Source: a bacterium (GTDB lineage: Bacteria > Acidobacteriota > Thermoanaerobaculia > Multivoradales > J023). From it: a DNA stretch of 64,000 nt. Position numbers and translations under genes: made by a program. Below are positions 46,205 through 54,266 of this stretch, piece by piece. The stretch's first letter is position 1. The number at the start of each line of letters is the position of its first letter. The stretch spans positions 62,001 through 126,000 of the forward strand of contig JAAELT010000611.1 in NCBI GenBank assembly GCA_024226315.1, written 5' to 3'. The notes under the pieces are model-generated. The model saw only the letters and a program-made list of their open reading frames with translations, searched no databases and was not told the origin of the DNA.

Positions 46205-47851
46205 TCAGTACCCGGACTGCCTTAGCTGTTCGAGCAGGCCACGCGCCTCGGCCAGCTCGGGATCGAGCTCGACCGCCCGCCGCAGCTGCTCGGCCGCGGG
46301 CTCGGGCTCACCGAGAGCGAGATGAGCGCGGGCCACGAAGAAATGGGTCGTGGCGTCGCCCGGCGACAGCTCGACGGCGGCGCGGTAGTGCTCCAGGCCC
46401 TCGCGGAAACGGCCGACGCTGCACAGCATGCCGGCCAGGTTCTCGCGCGCCTGCAGATAGCTCGGGTCGGCGGCCAGGGCCTCCTCGAAGCGAGCGATGG
46501 CGCGCTCCGCCTCGCCGCTCATGGCGTCGACGAGGCCGGCGTTGTAGAGCAGGTCCGGGGATCGCGTCCCCTCCGCCAGACCGCGCTCGAAGGCGGCGCC
46601 GGCGGCCCGGAGGTCGCCGCTCTCGACGTGCGCGATGCCCTGCCGCAGATACTCCACACCGGTGGCGGCACGGCGCCGCTCGCCAAACGCCTCGGCCTGC
46701 ACGCCGGCGCTGTGCACCCAGAGTCCCAGCACCAGCGTCATGACGCCGAGGTAGGCGAAGCCGGCCGGCCGCAGCTTGCCGGCGCGTTTCAGGGCCATGC
46801 GCCGGAGCGTCAGATTGGGCTTGTAGACGAAGCGCAGGAGCAGCAGGGCGAGGTAGCTGAGGATCGCCGCCAGCCCCAGCGCCAGCAGGAACGGCACCAC
46901 GCCGTAGAGACCGCGGAAGGTGACGAAGGCCAGGACGAAGAAAGCCGCCAGCAGCAGCTCCTCCCACCAGGTGTGCTCGCGCCGATGTCTGGGTTTCGTG
47001 GCCCCGGGCCGGGTCGAGGCGGCGATGCCCGGGGCGCCGAAACCGAAGTAGAGCGCGTCGTTGGGACAGACACTCACGCAGTCCATGCACTTCATGCAGC
47101 CCGGATCGGTGATCATGCCCCAGGTGCGCACCTCCTCGTGCACGCGCACGTTCGAGCTGCACACCGCGGTGCAGTGGCCGCAGCCCTCGCAGGCGTCGGT
47201 CACCCGGATGCGGCCGGGAGCCAGCCGGTCGACGGCGACGAAGATCGCGCCGTAGGGGCAGGCGTAGGTACAGAAGCCCTTGGCGCCCAGGAAGTAGACG
47301 ATCGCGAAGCCGCAGACGAAGAAGGTCAGCGCGGCGACCCCCCAGCCCGGGAAAGTGGCCCAGAAATCCGACGTGGTGAGCTCGACGTGCTCGACAGCGA
47401 GCCGGTCGCCGTACCACAGACGGTAGATCGCCGGCCACAGGAACATGTAGACGAAAGCCACCATCGGCACCCAGAGCAGAAGCCGCGAGCGCAACGGCCT
47501 GGGCCGGATCCCCACTCTGGCGAGCAGCCAGCGGCAGAGATCCTGCAGCGCCACCAGGTGGCAGGCCCAGCCGCAAAAAAAACGCCCGAAGAGCGCGGTC
47601 AGCAGAATCATCGCAGCGAAGAACACCAGCCCGGCGTTGACCAGACCGCGCTTGCCCGCCTCCATGGCTTCGGACGGCTCGAGCGGCGACATGGTCTCGC
47701 CGGTGAGCCACCACTGGGCGATGTGGGCGGCGATCAGCAGATGGATCGCGATCAACACGGCCGCCCGCCAGCGGCTGGTGCGCGACGGCCGAATCGCGGT
47801 CGGCCGGGACGCGGACCGCGACGCAACGACGGGAAGCTTCTTGGAGGCCAC
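46205..47851 (-). CDS. NapH/RdxA-like polyferredoxin fused to TPR domain
   Basis: The 548-residue membrane protein begins with about four to five helices and the motifs RFFCGWACHL and KGFCTYACPYG, which belong to the NapH/CcoG (RdxA) group of electron-transfer proteins. Two 4Fe-4S clusters of the ferredoxin type follow (CEGCGHCTAVC and CMKCMDCVSVCP). After three more hydrophobic helices the C-terminal 150 residues are four to five TPR repeats. Such a fusion would pass electrons at the membrane while the TPR part binds a partner. No reductase gene is adjacent, so the acceptor is unknown. Confidence 0.9.
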   Translation of the reverse strand: MASKKLPVVASRSASRPTAIRPSRTSRWRAAVLIAIHLLIAAHIAQWWLTGETMSPLEPSEAMEAGKRGLVNAGLVFFAAMILLTALFGRFFCGWACHLVALQDLCRWLLARVGIRPRPLRSRLLLWVPMVAFVYMFLWPAIYRLWYGDRLAVEHVELTTSDFWATFPGWGVAALTFFVCGFAIVYFLGAKGFCTYACPYGAIFVAVDRLAPGRIRVTDACEGCGHCTAVCSSNVRVHEEVRTWGMITDPGCMKCMDCVSVCPNDALYFGFGAPGIAASTRPGATKPRHRREHTWWEELLLAAFFVLAFVTFRGLYGVVPFLLALGLAAILSYLALLLLRFVYKPNLTLRRMALKRAGKLRPAGFAYLGVMTLVLGLWVHSAGVQAEAFGERRRAATGVEYLRQGIAHVESGDLRAAGAAFERGLAEGTRSPDLLYNAGLVDAMSGEAERAIARFEEALAADPSYLQARENLAGMLCSVGRFREGLEHYRAAVELSPGDATTHFFVARAHLALGEPEPAAEQLRRAVELDPELAEARGLLEQLRQSGY

Positions 47852-47981
47852 CCTGGTCTACCCTCCCGAGACCGCCTGCAGCACCAGGACTCTCGCCATC
47901 GTGGGGATCTCCGCAGCCGTCAGTGATCAAATCGAGATCGGAGTATATCGCCGGGCCGAGCTTCAGCCGCCGGCCGGGGAC

Positions 47982-48091
47982 GCACGGGCCTGAAGACCCG
48001 TGCTACAGAAGATAAGCCCCCTGAAGGGGACTGCCTTGAAGCCCTCTTCAGAGGGCTTGCCCTCGGTAGCGCGGGTCTTCAGGCCCCGTGC
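47982..48091. repeat. Nested four-hairpin element
   Basis: Two 25-base arms (47982-48006 and 48066-48091) are near-perfect inverted copies sharing GGGTCTTCAGGCC. Each arm can also fold on itself. Between them lie two further hairpins, AGCCCCCTGAAGGGGACT and AAGCCCTCTTCAGAGGGCTT. The whole can fold as a cloverleaf of about 110 bp. It has no coding capacity and sits between two minus-strand genes. It looks like a dispersed non-autonomous repeat element. Confidence 0.7.
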
Positions 48092-48104
48092 CGCGTCGGC
48101 ATCC

Positions 48105-48620
48105 TCACCGCCCGGTGAGGTCCGGGTATTCCGCGAGGGTGTCGAGCAAGCCGGCCAGGGTCTCGCGCACCGACTCGAAGGTGTAGGGATCGTCGCGGTG
48201 TGGCTTCTGGCCCGGCTTCTGGAAGTGGGGACGCTCGAGGTACATGCGCCCCCACTCGGCGTCGACCTGGCGGACGAAGAGCTGCAGACGATCTTCACGG
48301 CCCAGGACGTGCTCGACGATCTCGCTGAGGGCCAGGAGAGGATGGTCATAACTCTCCTGCGTGAGCTTCATGCTCTCGCGCACGCGCCGGTCCAGGACGA
48401 CCAGCAGGGCGCCTTCGGAATCGGCCAGATGCTCCTCCAGGAAGAGGTCGGTCGCCACCTCGACCTGTCTCTTGCGCGTCACCGGCGAGGCGCCCTTCAA
48501 CAGGTCGCCGCCGCCCAGGCGTCCGATCGCCTCGGCGAGGTCGAACTTGAACCCCGCGCGCGCCTCCCGTGCGAGGTCGGAGTCCTCGGGGGCGGCCGGT
48601 TTCTGTTCATCTTTGCTCAT
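48105..48620 (-). CDS. Hypothetical helical protein
   Basis: The 171-residue protein has no signal peptide or membrane segment and is predicted to be mainly alpha helical, with charged termini. No motif is recognised. It starts 34 bp after the stop of the next gene upstream on the same strand, so both are probably in one operon. Confidence 0.7.
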   Translation of the reverse strand: MSKDEQKPAAPEDSDLAREARAGFKFDLAEAIGRLGGGDLLKGASPVTRKRQVEVATDLFLEEHLADSEGALLVVLDRRVRESMKLTQESYDHPLLALSEIVEHVLGREDRLQLFVRQVDAEWGRMYLERPHFQKPGQKPHRDDPYTFESVRETLAGLLDTLAEYPDLTGR

Positions 48621-48654
48621 TCCACTTCAGTGCACCAGCGCTCGGAGCTCCATG

Positions 48655-49698
48655 CTACTTCACTCCCTTGGGCGCGGGCGGGAGCGGATGCATGTGCCCG
48701 AAACTTTCGGTGGCGACGCGCACGACCTCGTCGGCCTCGTGCGTGCCGATGAACTCCATGGGGATGCGGCCGAGGCTTTCCTCGACCGTGCTCCACCACT
48801 TGGCGAGCGGCCAGGAAGTGTAGGCGCGGCCAGCGAGCCGGTTGGTCTGGCGGACCTGCGGGTGGACGCGGTGCCGGGCAACGTCGATCTGGAAGGCCGG
48901 ATAGAAGTAGCGCCGCTTGCGCCGGTCGCCGCCCGGCAGCCCGAACAGCACGAAGGCAAAGCGCAGCTTGCCGACCAGCGCTTCCCCGACGTCGAGATGC
49001 CGGGCCACCTCCGCGGCGGTCAGCAGCTCGCCCTGCCACCTCGACGTCACCTTGGCCGGGATGCCATCCTCGACGGCGGCGGCCGGTGCCGGCTCGGCGA
49101 CCGGTCCTGGTACCGCGGCGGGCGGCGGCTTCGAGCGGGCGGGCGCGGCCTCGCCGACGAGCTCCCGCACCAGGCGCGCGCAGTGCTCGCGGCCGGCAGC
49201 GGTCAGGCGGTAGCGCTTGGCGCGGCGGTTGCCGAAGCCTTCGACCAGGTCCTGGTAGGCGGCCAGCAGGCGATCGGCGCGCTCGAAGCGGGCACCGGAG
49301 GCGCGGGCGGCAGAGGTCATGCCGGGGGCATGGACCCACGTGCGATCCTGGAGCTTGCGCATGCCGTAGAGCACGAGCAGCAGGGCGTCGGCCGTGCGTT
49401 TGGGGAGCTTGCGCAGTCTCAGGCGGCCGCCCTTGCCGACGGCGTAGAGGCGCGCCAGCCGCTCGGGCTCGGGAACGGCATCGGCATCCGGCGCCACAGG
49501 CGCTGCCGGCGACGCTCCGGACGCCTCCATGACTCTCGGCTTCGCACCGTCGAGCCCGACCCGGACCTCCGTCCCCGCGCCGGGGAGCAGCCGGTCCAGG
49601 ACGTGCTCCAGCTGGGCTTCGACCGCCTCGCGCTCGGCCTCGTACAGGACCTCGTTGTCCCCGAACCTGAGCGTGAGCGTCGCGCGCTTGTTCGCCAT
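48655..49698 (-). CDS. Hypothetical protein with winged-helix-like and linker regions
   Basis: The ATG at 49698 follows GAGGAA and gives 347 residues; a further in-frame ATG 33 bp upstream is less well placed. The N-terminal 55 residues are predicted as helix and strand (TLTLRFGDNEVLYEAERE). The middle (about 90-185) resembles a winged-helix fold with RRAKRYRLTAAGREHC. An Ala-Pro-rich linker (about 190-220) leads to a C-terminal region with LLTAAEVARHLDVGEALVGK, which resembles an excisionase-type helix-turn-helix, and an aromatic segment. A DNA-associated role is possible, but the family is not recognised. Confidence 0.7.
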   Translation of the reverse strand: MANKRATLTLRFGDNEVLYEAEREAVEAQLEHVLDRLLPGAGTEVRVGLDGAKPRVMEASGASPAAPVAPDADAVPEPERLARLYAVGKGGRLRLRKLPKRTADALLLVLYGMRKLQDRTWVHAPGMTSAARASGARFERADRLLAAYQDLVEGFGNRRAKRYRLTAAGREHCARLVRELVGEAAPARSKPPPAAVPGPVAEPAPAAAVEDGIPAKVTSRWQGELLTAAEVARHLDVGEALVGKLRFAFVLFGLPGGDRRKRRYFYPAFQIDVARHRVHPQVRQTNRLAGRAYTSWPLAKWWSTVEESLGRIPMEFIGTHEADEVVRVATESFGHMHPLPPAPKGVK

Positions 49699-50265
49699 CG
49701 CGGTTCCTCTGTCCTGCCGAGCCATGACCAATACAGACCTCTCATCGCGGAGACTATCACATAGGCAACATACGCCTATCAGATCCTGATCTGCTTCAAA
49801 ACCACCCTAATACAGGCGAATCTACTCCACATACGTACCTAAAGCTCATAACTCCAGTTCCGACATTCCTGTATACGGATGTGCAAGCGGATGTCGTAAG
49901 TGCTCCAGCCCCAGGAACAAAAGTTCCCGAAGCTATCGAATCCCCGATATCTGTTCATACGTTTGAATGAGCAGATATCGGAGATTCGATAGAGCTATAC
50001 TGGTTCTTTTAACCTGCAACGAGACTTCCGATCACCGGATTTTCATCCCAATACGTTGCCCGCGGACTCCAGATGGCCGTCGATACAGACCAATGAGATG
50101 GTTGCGAGATTGTGACGGCTCGATTGACGAGAGTCCGAGACGCGCGGACGGATGCACCCGGCACATTTGCGGACGCATGGCCCGGCATCTGACATCCGCT
50201 GGCGGAATTCGCGGTCAGATGGGCCACCGGTAGGAACGCCCGGACGTGCCGTGATCGCGCGGATC
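49699..50265. other. Gene-free AT-richer region with a large near-palindrome
   Basis: This 567-bp stretch is less GC-rich than any other of this size in the window and no frame in it looks coding. It contains a 60-bp near-palindrome at 49933-49992 and a weaker inverted pair around 49861-49896 (CGACAT with ATGTCG). The minus-strand operons on both sides run the same way, so this is the promoter region of the operon ending at 48105. It may also be an insertion scar. Confidence 0.6.
49933..49992. repeat. 60-bp near-palindrome with 26-base arms
   Basis: The left arm (49933-49958) and right arm (49967-49992) are complementary at 24 of 26 positions around an 8-base spacer ACGTTTGA. One of the two exceptions is a wobble pair. 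The core is TCGAATC then CCGATATCTG. It is far longer than a typical operator and has no T-tract. Confidence 0.9.
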
Positions 50266-50877
50266 CTACGACGCGAAGACCCCCGCGACGTCGAGCGCCG
50301 AGTATAGGAGGGCGAGCGCCAACACCAGGCCGAGCGCCCGCGCCCGCGCCCGCGTGGAGATCCAGCCACGGATCAACTGTCCGCCCAGCGCCCAGGTGGA
50401 AATGGCGGTGAACGTCACGGTGGTCAGAATCACCAGCGAAAGGGCCAGGGCCAGCGGTCTGTCCAGCAACGGCGTGAGGAAGACGGTGAACAGGGTCAGC
50501 CCGTAGAAGACCGCTTTCGGGTTGACGAACTGCAGCAGCAGCCCCTTCCAGTACCTGGGCCGATCCGCGTCCTCGGGCTCCGGCACCAGCAGGGCGCCGC
50601 TGCGCCGGTAGATGCCGACGGCCAGCCACAGGATGTATGCCGCACCGACCCACCTTAGGACGAGGGCCGCCGACGGAAACCAGGTGGTCAGAGACGAAGA
50701 CACCGCCGCGCACAGGGTCATCACAAACAGGAAGCCGGACGCCACGCCGGCCAGGAAGGGCAGCGTCGGCCGGTAGCCGTAGATCACGCCCATCGATCCG
50801 CTGAGCAGATTGTTCGGACCCGGCGTGAAGACGGTGACGACCACGAACACGGCCGTCGCCGTCAGGTTGAGGGTCAT
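50266..50877 (-). CDS. LysE/RhtB-family exporter
   Basis: The 203-residue protein has six hydrophobic helices and the N-terminal family signature FTPGPNNLLSGSMGVIYG. It also has QFVNPKAVFYGLTLF in the middle. Members export amino acids and related small molecules across the inner membrane. Its ATG overlaps the stop codon of the carotenoid oxygenase (ATGA), so it is the last gene of that operon and may remove a product of the pathway. Confidence 0.9.
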   Translation of the reverse strand: MTLNLTATAVFVVVTVFTPGPNNLLSGSMGVIYGYRPTLPFLAGVASGFLFVMTLCAAVSSSLTTWFPSAALVLRWVGAAYILWLAVGIYRRSGALLVPEPEDADRPRYWKGLLLQFVNPKAVFYGLTLFTVFLTPLLDRPLALALSLVILTTVTFTAISTWALGGQLIRGWISTRARARALGLVLALALLYSALDVAGVFAS

Positions 50878-52286
50878 CCAGCCGGATGGAACGACGCGTG
50901 GAACCCCAGGTGGATCGGCTCGCGCAGGGGCAGGACGGCAATCGGGCCTTTCGTCACCTCGAAGGCGTCGAAGAGCAGGAAGTCCATGGTCTCGCTCTCG
51001 GCGTCGAAACGCTGGCAGATGACGCAGCCACGGTCCTCGTGCTCCGGATCGCCGAGGAAGATCGGCTCGCCGCCGAAGTAGTGATGCGCCGGCGCTTGGA
51101 AGATCTCGATCTCGCCGCTGTGCCAGTTGGCGTGCACCACCTGGTCGAAGAACTTGCGCCCGGGCTTTTCCGTGGCCGAGATGCCCAGCACCCAGAAGTC
51201 GCGGGTTTCGCGCCCGGCGCGGCGCGGGTCGATCGCCGGGAAGTCGCACATGTTGCGGTAATCGAGGACGGCGGTGTCCTTGACTTCACCCTTCTCCGGG
51301 TCGACGATGTAACGCTTGGGCTGAGCGTGACGCACGTCGGTGAAGAGCTCGGGGATGTCGTACTGGTCGTAGACCGGCTGCTCGAGCTCGATGACGTCGA
51401 CGTTCAGATGACCGTTGTCCTCGAAGCAGTTGGCCAGGTGCAGGCAGTAGCTCGAGCCGATCGGGAAACTCGCCACCGCCTCGCCGGTCTCGCGCGAGGC
51501 CAGCAGCATCGTGCTGCCGCGCTCGGGCTGCCAGGAGAGGGCCTCCATCAGGGTGGCGCCGTCGCGCATCAGGGCCTCGACGTCGAGCAGGTGGGGGCTC
51601 AAGTAGAAGACCGCGTAGCTCGGCGACAGCCCGAAGTCGTGCACCGAGCACGGATACTCGAGCGGCAGCCGCTTGCGGAAGATCAGGTCGCCGCCGCCGA
51701 AGCGGTAGAGGTTCACCGATGGGTGGCGGGCCGAGAACGAGATGCCGAAGTTGAACATCTCGTCGCTGGTGTAGTCGAAGTTGGGATGGGCGGACAGCGG
51801 GCTGATGGCGTTGAGCCGGCGGTTGAAGGTGTATTCGCCGCGGGTCTCGAGGGTCACCGGGTCGAGCTCCCACGGCAGGCCCTGCTCGCCGAAGGCCAGC
51901 AGGGTGTCGTTCCACGCCCAGACGCTGACGTTGACCGGCGACTCGAGGCCGATGCCGCGCTTGAGCTGGTCGCCTGGAAAGCCGGTGCCGAAGGTGCGGT
52001 ACAGCGCCTGGCCCGCCTCTTCCTCGGCGGTGAACTTCGAGCCGCGCACGAAGCGGCAGACGAAGCGCACGCCGCCGTCGCCGAAGTGCAGGGCGGCGAC
52101 CATGCCGTCCGGATCGAGCCAGTGACGGTAGCGCAGGTCCCCGCGCTTCAGGCCCGCCGGACCGTTGACGTAGTAGGAACCGCGGATGAAGGTCGGCACC
52201 TCGCCGGCGCTCGGCTCCAGCTGGTAGTCGGCGTCGCGCGGCACGCGGGCGAAGGCGCGTTCGAGCAGCGGTGCGTGGTCTTGCAT
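50874..52286 (-). CDS. Carotenoid oxygenase (RPE65/CCD family)
   Basis: The enzyme cleaves a conjugated or aromatic alkene double bond using a non-haem Fe(II) held by four His. The 470-residue protein is of normal family length, and the four iron His are visible in SAHPNFDY, CSVHDFGLS, YCLHLANCFE and, at the C-terminus, LGFHASF. The N-terminus has the usual RGSYYVNGPAGL. It starts 4 bp after the halogenase-like gene. The substrate could be a carotenoid, apocarotenoid or stilbene-like compound. Confidence 0.93.
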   Translation of the reverse strand: MQDHAPLLERAFARVPRDADYQLEPSAGEVPTFIRGSYYVNGPAGLKRGDLRYRHWLDPDGMVAALHFGDGGVRFVCRFVRGSKFTAEEEAGQALYRTFGTGFPGDQLKRGIGLESPVNVSVWAWNDTLLAFGEQGLPWELDPVTLETRGEYTFNRRLNAISPLSAHPNFDYTSDEMFNFGISFSARHPSVNLYRFGGGDLIFRKRLPLEYPCSVHDFGLSPSYAVFYLSPHLLDVEALMRDGATLMEALSWQPERGSTMLLASRETGEAVASFPIGSSYCLHLANCFEDNGHLNVDVIELEQPVYDQYDIPELFTDVRHAQPKRYIVDPEKGEVKDTAVLDYRNMCDFPAIDPRRAGRETRDFWVLGISATEKPGRKFFDQVVHANWHSGEIEIFQAPAHHYFGGEPIFLGDPEHEDRGCVICQRFDAESETMDFLLFDAFEVTKGPIAVLPLREPIHLGFHASFHPAG

Positions 52287-52290
52287 TCTT

Positions 52291-54144
52291 CTACTCCGTC
52301 ATCTCTACCAGGTCGGCCCGCGATTCCGCCGCGGTGTCGCTCTCGTCCGTGGGGCCACCCTCGGCCGGGCTCGTGCGGAAGCGGTCCATGACGAAGGGAT
52401 CGAACGACCACAAGTAGAGCTCCTCGTCGGCGGCACACTCCTGCCAGCGGCGGCGCATCTGCTCGGGATCGAACTCCAGCTTGCGGACGTCGAAGCCCTC
52501 GACGAAGCTGCGGTTGGTCAGCACCTTCTTGTCGCCCAGGACCACCGAGGCGACCTGGGCGGCGATGAAGCGCGCCAGCTCCCTCAGGTTGTCCACCTGG
52601 CGGGCGAGGATGGCCTTGGCCTCGCTCACCGGCACGCCGACCTCGTAGAAGGTCTTCTCGGCCTCGCGCAGCGAGCCGATCTCCATGAAGTCGAAATAGA
52701 GCGGCCCTTCGGGCGGCGCTACCGCCGTCTTCTTCCACTGGTAGTACGCGCTCAGGTATTCCTGCACCGAACGGTTGATCGGCCCGAGCTGGGAGAACAA
52801 GCGCATGAACGCCAGCAGGAACCGGCGGTCGGTGAACAGGTCGTTGATGAACGGGAACACGTAGCCGGCGAAGTACACGGTCAGCTCCCAGGCGTACTTG
52901 AGGCTGAACGCCTCCTGGTCGCCGAGGGCGTCGTAGCTGACGGCGTAGGTCGGCACGTAGGCCTGGTACACCGCGCGCATCATCTGCTCGTAGAGCTTGC
53001 ACTTGCTCTCGAGCTCCTGCGCGTCATCGGTCTTGATGGCGTCGACGATCAGGGTGTTGTAGATCGAGATCAGGTCGCTGCCCGGGCTGTAGAGCGGGTC
53101 GGTGAAGCGCCCGGCCTCGCCGGCCAGCGCCCAGCGCTCCGAGCTGATGGTCTGCGCGCAGTCGTAGGAGAAGGACGCCAGGCCGTTCGAGTCGATGACC
53201 TCGCGCTGCGGCAGGTCGCGGGCGAAGCACGGGAACTTCTCGCACACCCAGGTGGTCGCCTTCTCCGGCGTCGAGACGTCGCGGTAGTCGACCACCGCGC
53301 GGTCGAACACCAGGCCGAGGCTGGTCTTGCCCTGGAGCGGGATGACCCAGAACCACAGGCCCTCGTCGCAGAAGTGGTTGGTCGCCAGCCAGGACGGCAG
53401 GTGCCCGGTGTGGCGCCGTTCGGGCTTCATCCGGATCTGCCTCGGCGTCAGGTCGGTCAGGCGGTCGACGTCGACCAAGCCGTCGACCCACCACCAGAAG
53501 GAGCCGTGACGGATCTCGTTCTTGCGCATCAGCCCCTTGCGGCGCGCCATGAACTTGCTGCGGCCGGAGGTGTCGACCACCCAATCGGCGGTGACGGTCT
53601 CCGCCTCACTGTCTCTCGCTTCACCGGCCCCCGCTTCACCGGCCTCAGGAGTGAAGGTCACGGTGTGGGGGTCGCTGGTGCCCGGCGCCGCCATCGACTC
53701 CTCGATCCGCGGCACCGAGGTGAGGGAGGTGAAGCGCTCACTCTCCAGGTTCCGTCGCAGGAGCTCACCCTCGAAGGTGTTGCGGTCGAGCTGATAGCTC
53801 GGGATGTTCGAGAACGGCCGGATATAGGACTTGCCATAGTCCTCGAAACGGCTGTTGTCGCGCCCGGCGCTCTTCCAGTAGAAGCGCAGGTTGTACTTCA
53901 TGAACTGGTTGCGCCAGAGGTATTCCTCGAGCTCGAGCACCCGGCCGTAGTAGTAGCCCGCGAGCTGCACCGAGGACTCGCCGACCTTCTGGTGCGGCGG
54001 CGGGATCTGCGCGCGCCGCTCGAGCAGCAGGATGGTCTTGTCGGTCTCCAGCAAGAGCTGCCGCGAGAGGGCGAGGCCCGCCAGGCCGGCGCCGATGATC
54101 ACGACGTCGTGGTGGCTCGAGCCCGCGCGCTGTTCGACACTCAT
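52291..54144 (-). CDS. Flavin-dependent halogenase-like monooxygenase
   Basis: The 617-residue protein has the FAD-binding motif GAGLAGLALSRQL, the active-site segment KVGESSVQ and WFWVIP, which fits the WxWxIP motif of flavin-dependent tryptophan-halogenase relatives. A third FAD motif, DPLYSPGSD, follows. Halogenases of this group use FADH2 from a separate reductase and hypochlorous acid carried on a Lys. The key Lys in KVGE is present, but halogenation itself is not proven, because related enzymes hydroxylate or reduce. The C-terminal 150 residues are extra. It lies between the GMC and carotenoid oxygenase genes. Confidence 0.85.
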   Translation of the reverse strand: MSVEQRAGSSHHDVVIIGAGLAGLALSRQLLLETDKTILLLERRAQIPPPHQKVGESSVQLAGYYYGRVLELEEYLWRNQFMKYNLRFYWKSAGRDNSRFEDYGKSYIRPFSNIPSYQLDRNTFEGELLRRNLESERFTSLTSVPRIEESMAAPGTSDPHTVTFTPEAGEAGAGEARDSEAETVTADWVVDTSGRSKFMARRKGLMRKNEIRHGSFWWWVDGLVDVDRLTDLTPRQIRMKPERRHTGHLPSWLATNHFCDEGLWFWVIPLQGKTSLGLVFDRAVVDYRDVSTPEKATTWVCEKFPCFARDLPQREVIDSNGLASFSYDCAQTISSERWALAGEAGRFTDPLYSPGSDLISIYNTLIVDAIKTDDAQELESKCKLYEQMMRAVYQAYVPTYAVSYDALGDQEAFSLKYAWELTVYFAGYVFPFINDLFTDRRFLLAFMRLFSQLGPINRSVQEYLSAYYQWKKTAVAPPEGPLYFDFMEIGSLREAEKTFYEVGVPVSEAKAILARQVDNLRELARFIAAQVASVVLGDKKVLTNRSFVEGFDVRKLEFDPEQMRRRWQECAADEELYLWSFDPFVMDRFRTSPAEGGPTDESDTAAESRADLVEMTE

Positions 54145-54266
54145 CGATTCATCGCTCCTTGATGTTCAGGTACCCGAAGTCCGACACTGATTGTATCGTC
54201 TGGCGCCGCGCTCGGCAGCGCTCACGCTCGGGATCGTGTGGATAGTTCCCTTGGTTGGAGGGATGT

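Noticed and set aside
49967..50233. An 88-codon open frame on the plus strand in the AT-richer gap
   Set aside because: It starts within the right arm of the near-palindrome, has no ribosome site and shows no similarity or codon bias like the neighbours.
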